From an uncultured Propionibacteriaceae bacterium (GTDB taxonomy: Bacteria; Actinomycetota; Actinomycetes; Propionibacteriales; Propionibacteriaceae), in NCBI GenBank assembly GCA_936924635.1, contig CAKZHP010000117.1, positions 1 through 60,375 of the forward strand: a stretch of 60,375 bases of DNA, given 5' to 3'. This document shows, one piece after another, positions 1 to 7,958 of this stretch. Every line of letters starts with the position of its first letter. Position 1 is the first letter of the stretch. The notes under the pieces were generated by a model. That model was not told where the DNA came from and did no database searches. It saw only the letters and a list, made by a program, of their open reading frames with translations. Position numbers and translations under genes: made by a program.

Positions 1-1283
1 CCGACGACGGAGCGAGCCGCACCGACGTCGACGAGGCCGAGGGCGGCCGCCGCGGCCGCCGTCGCCGCAACCGTGACCGGCAGAACCGACGCCAGCGCTC
101 CGGCCAGGGTGGCGGGATGCCCGGCTTCGAGGCCGAGCCGACGGTCTCGGAGGGCGACGTGGTCGTGCCGGTCCGCGGCATCCTCGACGTCCTCGACAAC
201 TACGCCTTCGTGCGCACCGACGGCTACCTGCCGGGCCCGAACGATGCGTACGTGTCGTTGTCGATGGTGCGCCGCTTCGGGCTGCGCAAGGGTGACGTGG
301 TCACCGGCGAGATCCGCCAGCAGCGCGAGGGGGAGCGCAAGGAGAAGTTCAACCCGCTGGTCTCCCTCCAGACGGTGAACGGCGGCGAGCCGGAGGCGGC
401 CCGCAACCGGCCTGAGTTCATGAAGCTCACCCCGCTCTACCCGCAGGAGCGCCTGAAGCTCGAGACCACGCCGGTCAACATGATCGGCCGGATCATCGAC
501 ATCGTGGCCCCGATCGGCAAGGGCCAGCGCGGCCTCATCGTGTCCCCGCCCAAGGCGGGCAAGACGATGGTGATGCAGTCCATCGCCAACGCGATCGCGA
601 CCAACAACCCCGAGGTGCACCTCATGGTGGTGCTGGTCGACGAGCGTCCCGAGGAGGTCACCGACTTCGAGCGCACCGTGTCAGGCGAGGTCATCGCCTC
701 GACGTTTGACCGCCCGGCCGACGACCACACCACCATCGCCGAGCTCGCCATCGAGCGCGCCAAGCGCCTGGTCGAGGCGGGCAAGGACGTGGTGGTGCTG
801 CTCGACGGCATCACGCGTCTGGGCCGTGCGTACAACCTGGCCGCGCCCGCGTCCGGCCGCATCCTCTCCGGTGGCGTGGACTCCGCGGCGCTCTACCCGC
901 CCAAGAAGTTCTTCGGCGCCGCCCGCAACATCGAGAACGGCGGCTCGCTCACCATCCTGGCCACGGCGCTCATCGAGACCGGGTCGCGCATGGACGACGT
1001 GATCTTCGAGGAGTTCAAGGGCACCGGCAACATGGAGCTGCGGCTGCGCCGTGACCTCGCCGACAAGCGCATCTTCCCGGCCATCGACGTCGACGCCTCC
1101 AGCACGCGTCGCGAGGAGCTGCTGCTGGGCCGTGAGGAGCTGGCCATCATCTGGAAGCTGCGCCGGGTGCTCTCCGGCATGGAGACCACGGCCGGCATCG
1201 AGATGCTGCTCAAGCAGCTGCGCAAGTCCACCTCCAACCACGACTTCCTGGTGCAGATCAGCCGGACCACGCCCAGCGCGTGA
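1..1283 (+). CDS. rho: Transcription termination factor Rho (5' end outside window)
   Basis: Hexameric RNA-dependent ATPase/helicase that terminates untranslated transcripts. The frame is open from base 3, so the gene enters from the left edge. The first 38 or so visible residues are rich in Arg, Asp, Gly and Gln. They look like the tail of the basic insertion that actinobacterial Rho carries before its RNA-binding domain. Next comes the cold-shock-like RNA-binding domain (GILDVLDNYAFVRTDGYLPG), then the RecA-type motor with Walker A PPKAGKT near bases 549-570 and a Walker B-like VVLLDGITR. The C-terminus runs to a normal family end at TGA 1281-1283. The N-terminal length cannot be judged here. 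Identity is near certain. Confidence 0.97.
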   Translation, partial: DDGASRTDVDEAEGGRRGRRRRNRDRQNRRQRSGQGGGMPGFEAEPTVSEGDVVVPVRGILDVLDNYAFVRTDGYLPGPNDAYVSLSMVRRFGLRKGDVVTGEIRQQREGERKEKFNPLVSLQTVNGGEPEAARNRPEFMKLTPLYPQERLKLETTPVNMIGRIIDIVAPIGKGQRGLIVSPPKAGKTMVMQSIANAIATNNPEVHLMVVLVDERPEEVTDFERTVSGEVIASTFDRPADDHTTIAELAIERAKRLVEAGKDVVVLLDGITRLGRAYNLAAPASGRILSGGVDSAALYPPKKFFGAARNIENGGSLTILATALIETGSRMDDVIFEEFKGTGNMELRLRRDLADKRIFPAIDVDASSTRREELLLGREELAIIWKLRRVLSGMETTAGIEMLLKQLRKSTSNHDFLVQISRTTPSA

Positions 1284-1624
1284 CGGATCGCTTCGAGCGC
1301 ATCTATGCCCAGGCCGGGGGACGACCTGGCCTCGGTGCCCTGGGCCCGCCTGCGGCCCAGCACCTGCATCGTGGCGTGGCTGGAGACGTTCTCGGCGCTG
1401 CCGGACCAGCGGCGAGAGTCGTACCCCGCGATCGCTGCGACGGTGGCCGAGGGTGGCACGCTCTTCGTGCGGTGCTTGGCCGATCAAGGCCAGGCCGTGG
1501 ACGGGCCGCCCTGGCCCGTCACGCCGACGAGCTGCAGGGGATCGCCGACGCGGGGCTCACCGTCGACTCCGTCGAGGACGTCACCCAGAGCCGCTGGTGG
1601 GAGGTCGTGGCGACCCGCCCCTGA
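1280..1624 (+). pseudogene. Decayed class I SAM methyltransferase
   Basis: A remnant whose coding signal changes frame twice. It reads MTDRFERIYAQ in frame with GTG 1280 (overlapping the rho stop), moves one frame near the G-run at 1315-1321 to give DDLASVPWARLRPS and AAIAATVAEGGTLFV, then returns near 1515-1530 to give DELQGIADAGLTVDSVEDV and RWWEVVATRP. From memory these match the first and last parts of a small actinobacterial methyltransferase. The SAM-binding glycine motif and the central beta sheet (about 80 residues) are missing between WLE and TFSALP. An inactive gene with an internal deletion plus two frameshifts is the simplest reading. The family assignment is from memory of its pattern. 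Confidence 0.65.
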
Positions 1625-1627
1625 GAT

Positions 1628-1656
1628 TTGGTCTTCTCCCCGGACGGGGGGATAAT
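1628..1656 (+). promoter_or_regulatory. Sigma-70-type promoter for rpmE-prfA-prmC
   Basis: TTGGTC at 1628-1633, a 17-base spacer and GATAAT at 1651-1656 form a good housekeeping promoter. It lies about 85 bases before the rpmE start. It falls at the end of the methyltransferase remnant, so rpmE has its own promoter separate from rho. Confidence 0.6.
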
Positions 1657-1740
1657 GAACGGCTGGTACCGGTTCACGCCCGAGCGTTCATCCACCGCTC
1701 GTCAGACCCAGGGCGACCCGGCCGCACGACAGGAGACAGC

Positions 1741-1956
1741 ATGAAGCAGGGCATCCACCCGCAGTACAACGAGACGCAGGTCGTCTGCAGCTGCGGCAAC
1801 TCGTTCACCACCCGGTCCACCGCCGAGAGCGGGCGCATCCACACCGAGGTCTGCGCCGCCTGCCACCCGTTCTACACGGGCAAGCAGAAGATCCTCGACA
1901 CCGGCGGCCGCGTCGCCCGCTTCGAGCGCATGTACGCGAAGAAGGACGGCAAGTAG
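1741..1956 (+). CDS. rpmE: 50S ribosomal protein L31 (zinc-binding form)
   Basis: Large-subunit ribosomal protein that sits at the central protuberance and bridges to the small subunit. It has 71 residues, normal for the family. It keeps the zinc-ribbon cysteines C16, C18, C38 and C41 (VCSCGN and CAACHPFYTGKQ), so it is the C+ form. Actinobacteria usually encode a zinc-free paralogue elsewhere for zinc starvation, but no Zur box was recognised here. The ATG is preceded by an AGGAGA-type ribosome site about 8 bases upstream. It follows its own promoter and ends at a strong hairpin terminator. Confidence 0.97.
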   Translation: MKQGIHPQYNETQVVCSCGNSFTTRSTAESGRIHTEVCAACHPFYTGKQKILDTGGRVARFERMYAKKDGK

Positions 1957-1968
1957 CACGCATCCCGG

Positions 1969-2011
1969 GCACCGGGGTCGGCCCAGCTGGGTCGGCCCCG
2001 GTGCCTGTTTT
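1969..2011 (+). terminator. Rho-independent terminator after rpmE
   Basis: Two 16-base arms (1969-1984 and 1989-2004) pair completely in RNA if two G-U pairs are allowed. They enclose the loop AGCT and are followed by CTGTTTT. Its place between rpmE and prfA suggests rpmE can be made in excess of prfA, either as an attenuator or as a true operon end. Confidence 0.85.
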
Positions 2012-2043
2012 CACGTCCGCCCCCGCAGGAGGAAGAGGTCAGC

Positions 2044-3123
2044 ATGGCCGAGGGCACTGACGCGCTGGTCGCCGAGCACGCCGACATCGAGCGTCGCCTG
2101 GCCGACCCCGCGACGCACGCCGACATGGCACTGGCCCGGCGGCTGGGCCGCCGGTACGCCGAGCTCACCCCGGTCGTGAAGGCGCTCGCCGACCACGCCC
2201 GCCTCACCGACGACCTGGCCGCGGCGCGTGAGCTCGCCGCCGAGGACGAGTCGTTCGCCGGCGAGGTCCCCGGCCTGGAGGAGCAGCTGAGCGCCGCGAC
2301 CGAGCGGCTGACCCGCCTGCTCGCACCCCGCGACCCCAACGACTCCGCCGACGCCATCCTGGAGATCAAGTCGGGCGAGGGAGGCGAGGAGTCGGCGCTA
2401 TTCGCGGGCGACCTGTTCCGCATGTACGCCCGGTACGCCGAGGCGCGCGGCTGGAGGGTCGAGGTGCTCGACACCCAGGACACCGACCTCGGCGGCTACA
2501 AGTCGGTCACCGTCGCGGTCAAGGCCAGCTCCGCGGGCGATCCCGACCAGATGCCGTACGGGGTGCTGAAGTTCGAGGGCGGCGTGCACCGCGTGCAGCG
2601 GGTGCCGGTGACCGAGTCGCAGGGCCGCATCCACACCTCTGCCGCCGGCGTGCTGGTGATGCCCGACACCGACGACGCCGACGAGATCGAGATCGCCGAC
2701 GACGACCTGCGCATCGACGTCTACCGCTCCAGCGGCAAGGGTGGCCAGGGCGTCAACACCACCGACTCGGCCGTGCGCATCACCCACCTGCCCAGCGGCA
2801 TCGTGGTCTCCTGCCAGAACGAGCGCTCCCAGCTGCAGAACAAGGAGTCGGCCATGCGCGTGCTGCGCGCCCGGCTGCTCGCCGCCGCCGAGGAGGAGGC
2901 CGCGAGCGCCGCGTCGGCGGCCCGCAAGTCGCAGGTGCGCACGGTCGACCGGTCCGAGCGCATCCGCACCTACAACTTCCCCGAGAACCGCATCGCCGAT
3001 CACCGCATCGGGTTCAAGGCGCACAACCTCGACGGCGTGATGAACGGCGACCTGCAGCCCCTGCTGGAGGCGCTGCAGGAGGCCGACCTGGCCGACCGCC
3101 TCGCCCACGTCGGCGAGAGCTGA
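2044..3123 (+). CDS. prfA: Peptide chain release factor 1
   Basis: Decodes UAA and UAG stops and triggers peptidyl-tRNA hydrolysis on the ribosome. It has 359 residues, the usual length. The stop-codon-reading tripeptide of RF1 is present as PVT (188-190). The universal GGQ motif is at 233-235 inside SSGKGGQGVNTT, and its Gln is the expected target of the next gene product, PrmC. The ATG is preceded by the strong ribosome site AGGAGGAAGAGG. prmC starts 3 bases after the stop, so the two are surely co-transcribed and probably translationally coupled. Confidence 0.98.
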   Translation: MAEGTDALVAEHADIERRLADPATHADMALARRLGRRYAELTPVVKALADHARLTDDLAAARELAAEDESFAGEVPGLEEQLSAATERLTRLLAPRDPNDSADAILEIKSGEGGEESALFAGDLFRMYARYAEARGWRVEVLDTQDTDLGGYKSVTVAVKASSAGDPDQMPYGVLKFEGGVHRVQRVPVTESQGRIHTSAAGVLVMPDTDDADEIEIADDDLRIDVYRSSGKGGQGVNTTDSAVRITHLPSGIVVSCQNERSQLQNKESAMRVLRARLLAAAEEEAASAASAARKSQVRTVDRSERIRTYNFPENRIADHRIGFKAHNLDGVMNGDLQPLLEALQEADLADRLAHVGES

Positions 3124-3126
3124 GCG

Positions 3127-3957
3127 GTGCGCTCGGTCGGCGACGCCGTACGCGGCGCGCGAGCCGCCCTGGCGGGGAGCACGTCTCCTGACGCGGAGGC
3201 GCGGACCCTGGTCGCGTACGCCCTCGGCGTCGAGCCGGGCCGGCTGCCGCTGGCAGGCCCGCTCGACGAGGAGACCTGCGCGCGGCTGGACGCGGCCGTG
3301 GCCCGCCGCGCGGCGGGGGAGCCCGTGCAGCACGTCACCGGCGTCGCGCACTTCCGGCACACCACTGTCACGGTCGGGCCCGGCGTCTTCGTGCCGCGGC
3401 CGGAGACCGAGGCGATGGTCGGCTGGTGCCTGGACGCGCTGCCCGCCGGGCCGGTACGCGTGGTGGAGCTGTGCGCCGGCTCCGGGGTCATCAGCAAGGC
3501 GCTAGCCGAGGAGCGGCCGGGGCTGGAGCAGTACGCGGTCGAGCTGTCGGAGGACGCGATCCCGTACCTGCTCACCAACCTGCGCGGCAGCGGCGTCGAG
3601 GTCGTGGAGGCCGACATGGCTGGCGCGCTGCCCGAGCTCGACGGCACCGTCGACCTGGTGGTGGTGAACCCCCCGTACGTGCCGCTGACCGCCTGGGAGT
3701 CCGTGCCCGCCGACGTGCGTGACCACGACCCCAAGATGGCAGTGTTCTCCGGCGACGACGGCCTCGACGCGATGCACGTGGTGGCCCGTGTGGCGGCCCG
3801 GCTGCTGCGCCCCGGGGGCCTGCTGGCCGCCGAGCACGCCGAGGTGCAGCACAAGGCGGTGGTGGCGCTGTTCGCGCGGCACGGGGCGTACGGGTCGGTG
3901 CGCGACCACCGGGACCTCACCGACCGCTGGCGGTTCGTGACCGCGACCCGGGTCTGA
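3127..3957 (+). CDS. prmC: Release factor glutamine methyltransferase PrmC (HemK)
   Basis: SAM-dependent methyltransferase that N5-methylates the GGQ glutamine of RF1 and RF2. Its 276 residues fit the family. An N-terminal helical domain (about 1-85) leads to the Rossmann domain, with SAM motif I as ELCAGSG (114-120) and the catalytic substrate-binding NPPY at 181-184. A GTG start 3 bases after prfA is chosen because it directly follows the prfA stop. This is the last plus-strand gene before a minus-strand block. In M. tuberculosis the next gene would be tsaC/sua5. Confidence 0.96.
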   Translation: MRSVGDAVRGARAALAGSTSPDAEARTLVAYALGVEPGRLPLAGPLDEETCARLDAAVARRAAGEPVQHVTGVAHFRHTTVTVGPGVFVPRPETEAMVGWCLDALPAGPVRVVELCAGSGVISKALAEERPGLEQYAVELSEDAIPYLLTNLRGSGVEVVEADMAGALPELDGTVDLVVVNPPYVPLTAWESVPADVRDHDPKMAVFSGDDGLDAMHVVARVAARLLRPGGLLAAEHAEVQHKAVVALFARHGAYGSVRDHRDLTDRWRFVTATRV

Positions 3958-3978
3958 GGCCCAGCCCGTCCTCGACGA

Positions 3979-4746
3979 TCAGCCCAGCGGGATCAGGCCG
4001 TGGTCGGTGACGGCCAGGGTGCCGCGGTCCACCTGCATCACGTGGCGATCCGGCAGCGGGCGCGACCCGGGCAGGTCCCAGTGCGTGGAGGCGAACACCA
4101 CGGAGTCGTCGGTCTCCAGCATCCGCAGCTCGTACGTGTCGGTCTCGGAGTCGGGCCGGAGCTTCTTGGGCTGCGACTGGGCGTAGGCGTACATCGCCTC
4201 CGGGGTGATCAGGATCGCGTTCAGCGCCTCCGGGTCGTCGGTGGGGTCGTCGACCCACAGGTCGCTGGTGATCTGCCGGGCGGCCGCGGCCAGCGCCTCG
4301 TGCCAGGGCAGGTTGCGGCTGTGGTGCAGGACCAGCCCGAAGTACAGCTCGGAGTCGGTCGTGCCCTGGCGCGGCCGCACCCCGGCCTCCTCGCACCAGG
4401 CCAGCAGCCGCTCGGTCACCGGGAACTGCCCGTTGTGGGCGAACGACACCCCGCCCTCGGTGAAGGGGTGACAGTTCTCCAGCAGCACCGGGATGCCCGG
4501 CGAGGCGCGCCGCAGGTGGACCAGCACCTGGTCGCTGTCGACCTCGACCAGCATGCGGGCGTACGCCTCGTCCTCGAACGCGGCCACCGGGCTGTGGGCG
4601 GTCGCCACCGCCCCGTCGGCCGTACGCCAGGCCGCGCCCCAGCCGTCGCAGTGCTTGCGCGAGAGCGCGGTGAGCTGGTCGAGCGAGCCGACCGTGTCTG
4701 CGAGATGACCGTGGTGACGGCTGGTGACACCGAGAAGGCGGCACAT
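3979..4746 (-). CDS. Class II glutamine amidotransferase
   Basis: An Ntn-type glutamine amidohydrolase of 255 residues. The start MCRLLG places Cys2 as the nucleophile after Met removal, which fixes the ATG at 4746. Other family marks are DGWGAAW (about 34-40), the VLVHLRRAS strand, HPFTEGGVSFAHNGQFP, and TTDSELYF. The nearest characterised relative is EgtC, but that family starts MCRHLG and sits in an egt cluster, which is absent here. It begins 11 bases after an amino-acid ABC permease gene and is the last gene of that operon. This suggests it hydrolyses a gamma-glutamyl compound or glutamine brought in by the transporter. The substrate is inference only. Confidence 0.85.
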   Translation of the reverse strand: MCRLLGVTSRHHGHLADTVGSLDQLTALSRKHCDGWGAAWRTADGAVATAHSPVAAFEDEAYARMLVEVDSDQVLVHLRRASPGIPVLLENCHPFTEGGVSFAHNGQFPVTERLLAWCEEAGVRPRQGTTDSELYFGLVLHHSRNLPWHEALAAAARQITSDLWVDDPTDDPEALNAILITPEAMYAYAQSQPKKLRPDSETDTYELRMLETDDSVVFASTHWDLPGSRPLPDRHVMQVDRGTLAVTDHGLIPLG

Positions 4747-4757
4747 GGGCGAGACTC

Positions 4758-5615
4758 CTACTCCGCGAGAGGCTGCTGGGCGAGGCGGCGACGACCGCCC
4801 CTGGTGGAGGCCACGCGGCGCGTGCTTCGGACCTGGAGCCGGTGAGCCAGCCGCGTCAGCGCCAAGTTGATCACCACGTAGATCACGGCGATCACGAGGT
4901 AGGTCTGGATGAGATAGCCGTAGTAGCTGGACAGCGACTTGCCCTGCTGCATGAGCTCGGGGTAGCTGACGACGAAGCCCAGGGTGGAGTCCTTCAGCAG
5001 CGAGACCAGCTGGGTGAGCAGGTTGGGCACGACGATGCGGAACGCCTGCGGCAGCACGACACTGGTGAGCACCGCGCCTCGCTCCATGCCCAGGGACTCG
5101 GCCGCCTCCCACTGGCCGCGTGCCACGGCGTTGATGCCTGCCCGGAAAACCTCCGCTGTGGAGGCCGAGCTCACCAGGATCATCGGGATCACGAGCATCC
5201 AGAACACGGGGAACACGACGCCGAACCGGGGCAGGGCCAGCAGGAATGCGTACACGACCAGCAGCATCGGGATGGAGCGGAAGAACTCGATCCACCCGGT
5301 GGCGAGCCGGCGGAGGAGGGGGTGGGGGCTGAGACGGGCGAGGGCGAGCAGCAGACCCAGCGGGAAGCTGACCACGGCCGCCACCAGGGTGGTGAGGAAC
5401 GTGCCCAGCAGGCCCTGGCCGAGGAACGCGATGATGGCCGGGTACAGGAAGAAGTTCCACATCTCCGGCGCGAGCTGGCCGTTGACCGCGAACTGGCGGA
5501 CGGCCAGCCACACGGCCAGGGCCGTCAGCAGGATGACGACCACCGAAGTGATCCGGATGGTGGAGCGGCCCCGGGGGCCTGGGGTGTCGAAGAGGACCTG
5601 GGTGGCGTTGCTCAT
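4758..5615 (-). CDS. Amino-acid ABC transporter permease (GluD-like)
   Basis: Inner-membrane permease of the polar amino acid type (His/Glu/Gln/Arg/opine family), 285 residues. It has a cytoplasmic N-terminus and about five or six membrane helices. The EAA signature that docks the ATPase is present as QWEAAESLGMERGAVLTSVV. A Lys/Ser-rich C-terminal tail follows. The ATG at 5615 overlaps the upstream permease stop by 4 bases (ATGA), so the pair is translationally coupled. Together they should form a heterodimeric channel. Much longer frames upstream are only antisense or overlapping open frames. Confidence 0.9.
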   Translation of the reverse strand: MSNATQVLFDTPGPRGRSTIRITSVVVILLTALAVWLAVRQFAVNGQLAPEMWNFFLYPAIIAFLGQGLLGTFLTTLVAAVVSFPLGLLLALARLSPHPLLRRLATGWIEFFRSIPMLLVVYAFLLALPRFGVVFPVFWMLVIPMILVSSASTAEVFRAGINAVARGQWEAAESLGMERGAVLTSVVLPQAFRIVVPNLLTQLVSLLKDSTLGFVVSYPELMQQGKSLSSYYGYLIQTYLVIAVIYVVINLALTRLAHRLQVRSTRRVASTRGGRRRLAQQPLAE

Positions 5616-6265
5616 CGGACGGCCTTCCCGCTCACGCGGCGCTCCAGCGCGGCACCGATGCCGCCCGCGCCCAGGGCGAGAACCAGGTAGACAGCGCCCG
5701 AGAGCAGGAACAGCAGCACGGCCTCGGCGTAGCGGATGTTGAGCTGCTGGGCCATGTTGGTGAGGTCGGCGACACCCACCGCCGCGCACAGCGAGGAGCC
5801 GATCAGCACGCCGATGAAGACGTTCACCAGCGGCTGCACCATGGTCCGGAAGGCCTGGGGGAGGATCACCTCGCCGAGCTGCTGGGTGAAGGTCATGCCG
5901 AGCGAGCGGGCAGCCTCGGACTGGCCGACCGGGACCGTGTTGATGCCGGAGCGCACCGTCTCGCACACGAACGCGGCGCCCGACAGCACCAGCCCGAGCG
6001 CGCCCGACCAGAACAGCGGGAACAGCATGCCGATCTTCGGCAGGCCGAAGACGATCAGGATCAGCAGGCTGAGCAGCGGGATGTTGCGGAAGAACTCGAC
6101 GTACGCAGCCCCGACCACACGCAGCGGCGTGACGGGGCTGACCCGGAAGATGGCGATCACGGTGCCCAGGACCATGGCGCCGAGGAACCCGATCACCGTC
6201 AGCTCGACGGTGACCAGGATGCCGCCGAGGATGGTGCCGTACTCGTTGCGCAGGATGTCGATCAC
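5612..6265 (-). CDS. Amino-acid ABC transporter permease (GluC-like)
   Basis: Second permease of the pair, 217 residues with about five membrane helices. The family marks are YVEFFRNIPLLSLLILIVFGLPK near the N-terminus and the EAA loop QSEAARSLGMTFTQQLGEVI. The product most resembles GluC of the corynebacterial glutamate system and GlnP-type permeases. It lies 70 bases downstream of the binding-protein gene and overlaps the next permease by 4 bases. No ATP-binding subunit is encoded in the operon or anywhere else in the window, so the transporter must borrow one made elsewhere. Confidence 0.9.
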   Translation of the reverse strand: MIDILRNEYGTILGGILVTVELTVIGFLGAMVLGTVIAIFRVSPVTPLRVVGAAYVEFFRNIPLLSLLILIVFGLPKIGMLFPLFWSGALGLVLSGAAFVCETVRSGINTVPVGQSEAARSLGMTFTQQLGEVILPQAFRTMVQPLVNVFIGVLIGSSLCAAVGVADLTNMAQQLNIRYAEAVLLFLLSGAVYLVLALGAGGIGAALERRVSGKAVR

Positions 6266-6335
6266 GCGGAGCTCCTACAGGGGTGGGCAGCGCCCCGGGC
6301 GCGGGGCGTCCGGGGCGCTGCTGCGCGGATGGGGC

Positions 6336-7319
6336 TCAGCTGCCTGCGGCGGAACCGAGCTTCGGCGGGGTGGGGTTCGCCACCTCCGAGTACAGGCCGA
6401 CCGTCGCCTTGAAGAGCTTCACCCAGTCGCCGGAGTCGAAGATCTTCGTGAGGAACCCGTTCACGAACTCCTTGGCGGCCGGGTCGGCCTTGCTGACGCC
6501 GACGCCGTACGGGTCGGTGGTGAACGGCTGGCCGACCACCTTCACCTTCGAGTTCTTCAGCGCGTTCGAGAGCAGGATCGCCTCGTCCAGCACGTACGCC
6601 ACCGCGCGGCCGTCCTCCACCGCCGCGACGCAGGCGTCGTTCTCGGTGAAGGTGATGACCTCGGCGTCGGGGATGTACTGCTTGATCGCCGTGAGGGCCG
6701 TCGAGTTGGTCTCGGTGACGACCTTCTTGCCCGACAGGTCCTTGTACGAGGTCACGGTGCTGTCGCTCTTGACGAGCACGGCGGCGCCGGAGCTGTAGTA
6801 CGGCCCGGCGAAGCTGACCTTCTGCGCCCGCGCCTGGGTGATGGTGTAGGTCGCGATCACCACGTCGACGGTGTTGTTCTGCAGCATCGTCTCGCGGGTG
6901 TCCACCGTGGTCTGCGTCAGCTGGCTCAGCTTGGAGACGTCCTTGCCGCCGGTGATGTAGTGCGACAGCAGGTCGCTGATGCCGGCATCGAAGCCGACGG
7001 TGCGCCCGGTGATCGGGTCCTTCAGGCTGAAGATCGGGCCGGTGTCGGTACCGCCGCGCTTGAGGAAGCCCTGCGCCTTGATCTTCTTCGCCCAGGCGTT
7101 GGCGTTGACGGTCGCCTCGTCAGCGACGGGGCCTCCGAGGATGATGGCGTCGTACGCGGCCTGGTCGATCTTCTTGGGCCCGGCGGGGCCGGAGGCGCCA
7201 CCGCTGGCACCCGGGGCCGGGGGAGCCGCGGCGGTGCCCGAGCACGCGGTGAGCAGTCCTGCGGTTGCGGTGCCGGCGGCGACGTAGAGCGCCCCTCGGC
7301 GCGTCAGCTGAAAAGTCAT
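6336..7319 (-). CDS. Glutamate/glutamine-type ABC substrate-binding lipoprotein
   Basis: Extracytoplasmic solute-binding protein (SBP_bac_3 type), 327 residues. The N-terminus MTFQLTRRGALYVAAG carries a twin arginine, a hydrophobic stretch and the lipobox LTAC (Cys26), followed by an Ala/Pro/Gly linker. It should be a lipid-anchored, possibly Tat-exported protein. Family segments include FDAGISDLLSHYITGG, VDVVIATYTITQARAQKVSFAGPYY (the usual binding-lobe motif) and KVVTETNSTA. ATG 7319 is preferred over an upstream frame because it gives a perfect signal peptide. It is first of a four-gene minus-strand operon. A short hairpin (7346-7362) lies in its leader. Confidence 0.9.
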   Translation of the reverse strand: MTFQLTRRGALYVAAGTATAGLLTACSGTAAAPPAPGASGGASGPAGPKKIDQAAYDAIILGGPVADEATVNANAWAKKIKAQGFLKRGGTDTGPIFSLKDPITGRTVGFDAGISDLLSHYITGGKDVSKLSQLTQTTVDTRETMLQNNTVDVVIATYTITQARAQKVSFAGPYYSSGAAVLVKSDSTVTSYKDLSGKKVVTETNSTALTAIKQYIPDAEVITFTENDACVAAVEDGRAVAYVLDEAILLSNALKNSKVKVVGQPFTTDPYGVGVSKADPAAKEFVNGFLTKIFDSGDWVKLFKATVGLYSEVANPTPPKLGSAAGS

Positions 7320-7451
7320 GGTGCCTCTTCTCGGGGTGGTCGTGAGGCGCCAGCCTGGCACCTGGGGGCGAGTGGAGGTGACCGTTTCTCGGTCGGTGAA
7401 CCGAGGTGATGCCGGATCGTTACGCAGCTGGAGCATCCGGGCCGTCGCGCG

Positions 7452-7909
7452 TCAGCGGGTACGGCCCGCGTCGACCATCGCCACGGTCTGGCCCACGCGG
7501 TCCGCGCGGGTGGTCTCCCGCTTGGCCTCTGAGACCCCGCGCACGAGCTCCCGCCGCTGCGTCGGGGCCAGGGCGTTGAACCGCCCTCGCTGGCCCGCCT
7601 CCGCGAGTGCGGCTGCCAGGTCGTCGAGCACCTCGATCACCCGCTCCGCGTCGTCGCGGGTGACGGTGGCGCCATAGGTGTCGCCCAGGACCAGGCCGGC
7701 CTGGTCGCGCAGCTCGCGGCGAAGCCCGATGCAGCTCACCCCGCCCATCCGCGCCAGCCGGACGCGCAGGTCGGCGCCGTTGACGGCGACCACGACGGGG
7801 AACACCTTGGCGCCGTCGCCCAGCGTGGCCACCTGTCGTCGGTCAGCACGAAGGCCCCTGCCGGACCCATGGGCTCCAGCACCATCTCACGCGTCACGCT
7901 CGCTCCCAT
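7452..7909 (-). pseudogene. Frameshifted DUF1905/YdeI-like gene
   Basis: The protein would read MGASVTREMVLEPMGPAGAF and VLTDD, then QVATLGDGAKVFPVVVAVNG, ending in an ALAPTQRRELVRGVSEAKRE segment typical of the YdeI/OmpD-associated family. The two parts are in different frames and join at about base 7834, where one nucleotide is missing (458 bases instead of 459). ATG 7909 starts the first part; the second could only start alone at GTG 7832, which would cut the DUF1905 barrel. The intact product would be about 152 residues. This is either a true recent inactivation or a one-base sequencing error. The function of the family is not well established. Confidence 0.75.
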
Positions 7910-7958
7910 GCCGGGCAGCGTACGCAGGCGCGGTGACGTGTGCTGGCAGGATGGGCGG

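Noticed and set aside
3979..4746. EgtC of ergothioneine synthesis
   Set aside because: The start is MCRLLG rather than MCRHLG, and egtA, egtB, egtD and egtE are not nearby.
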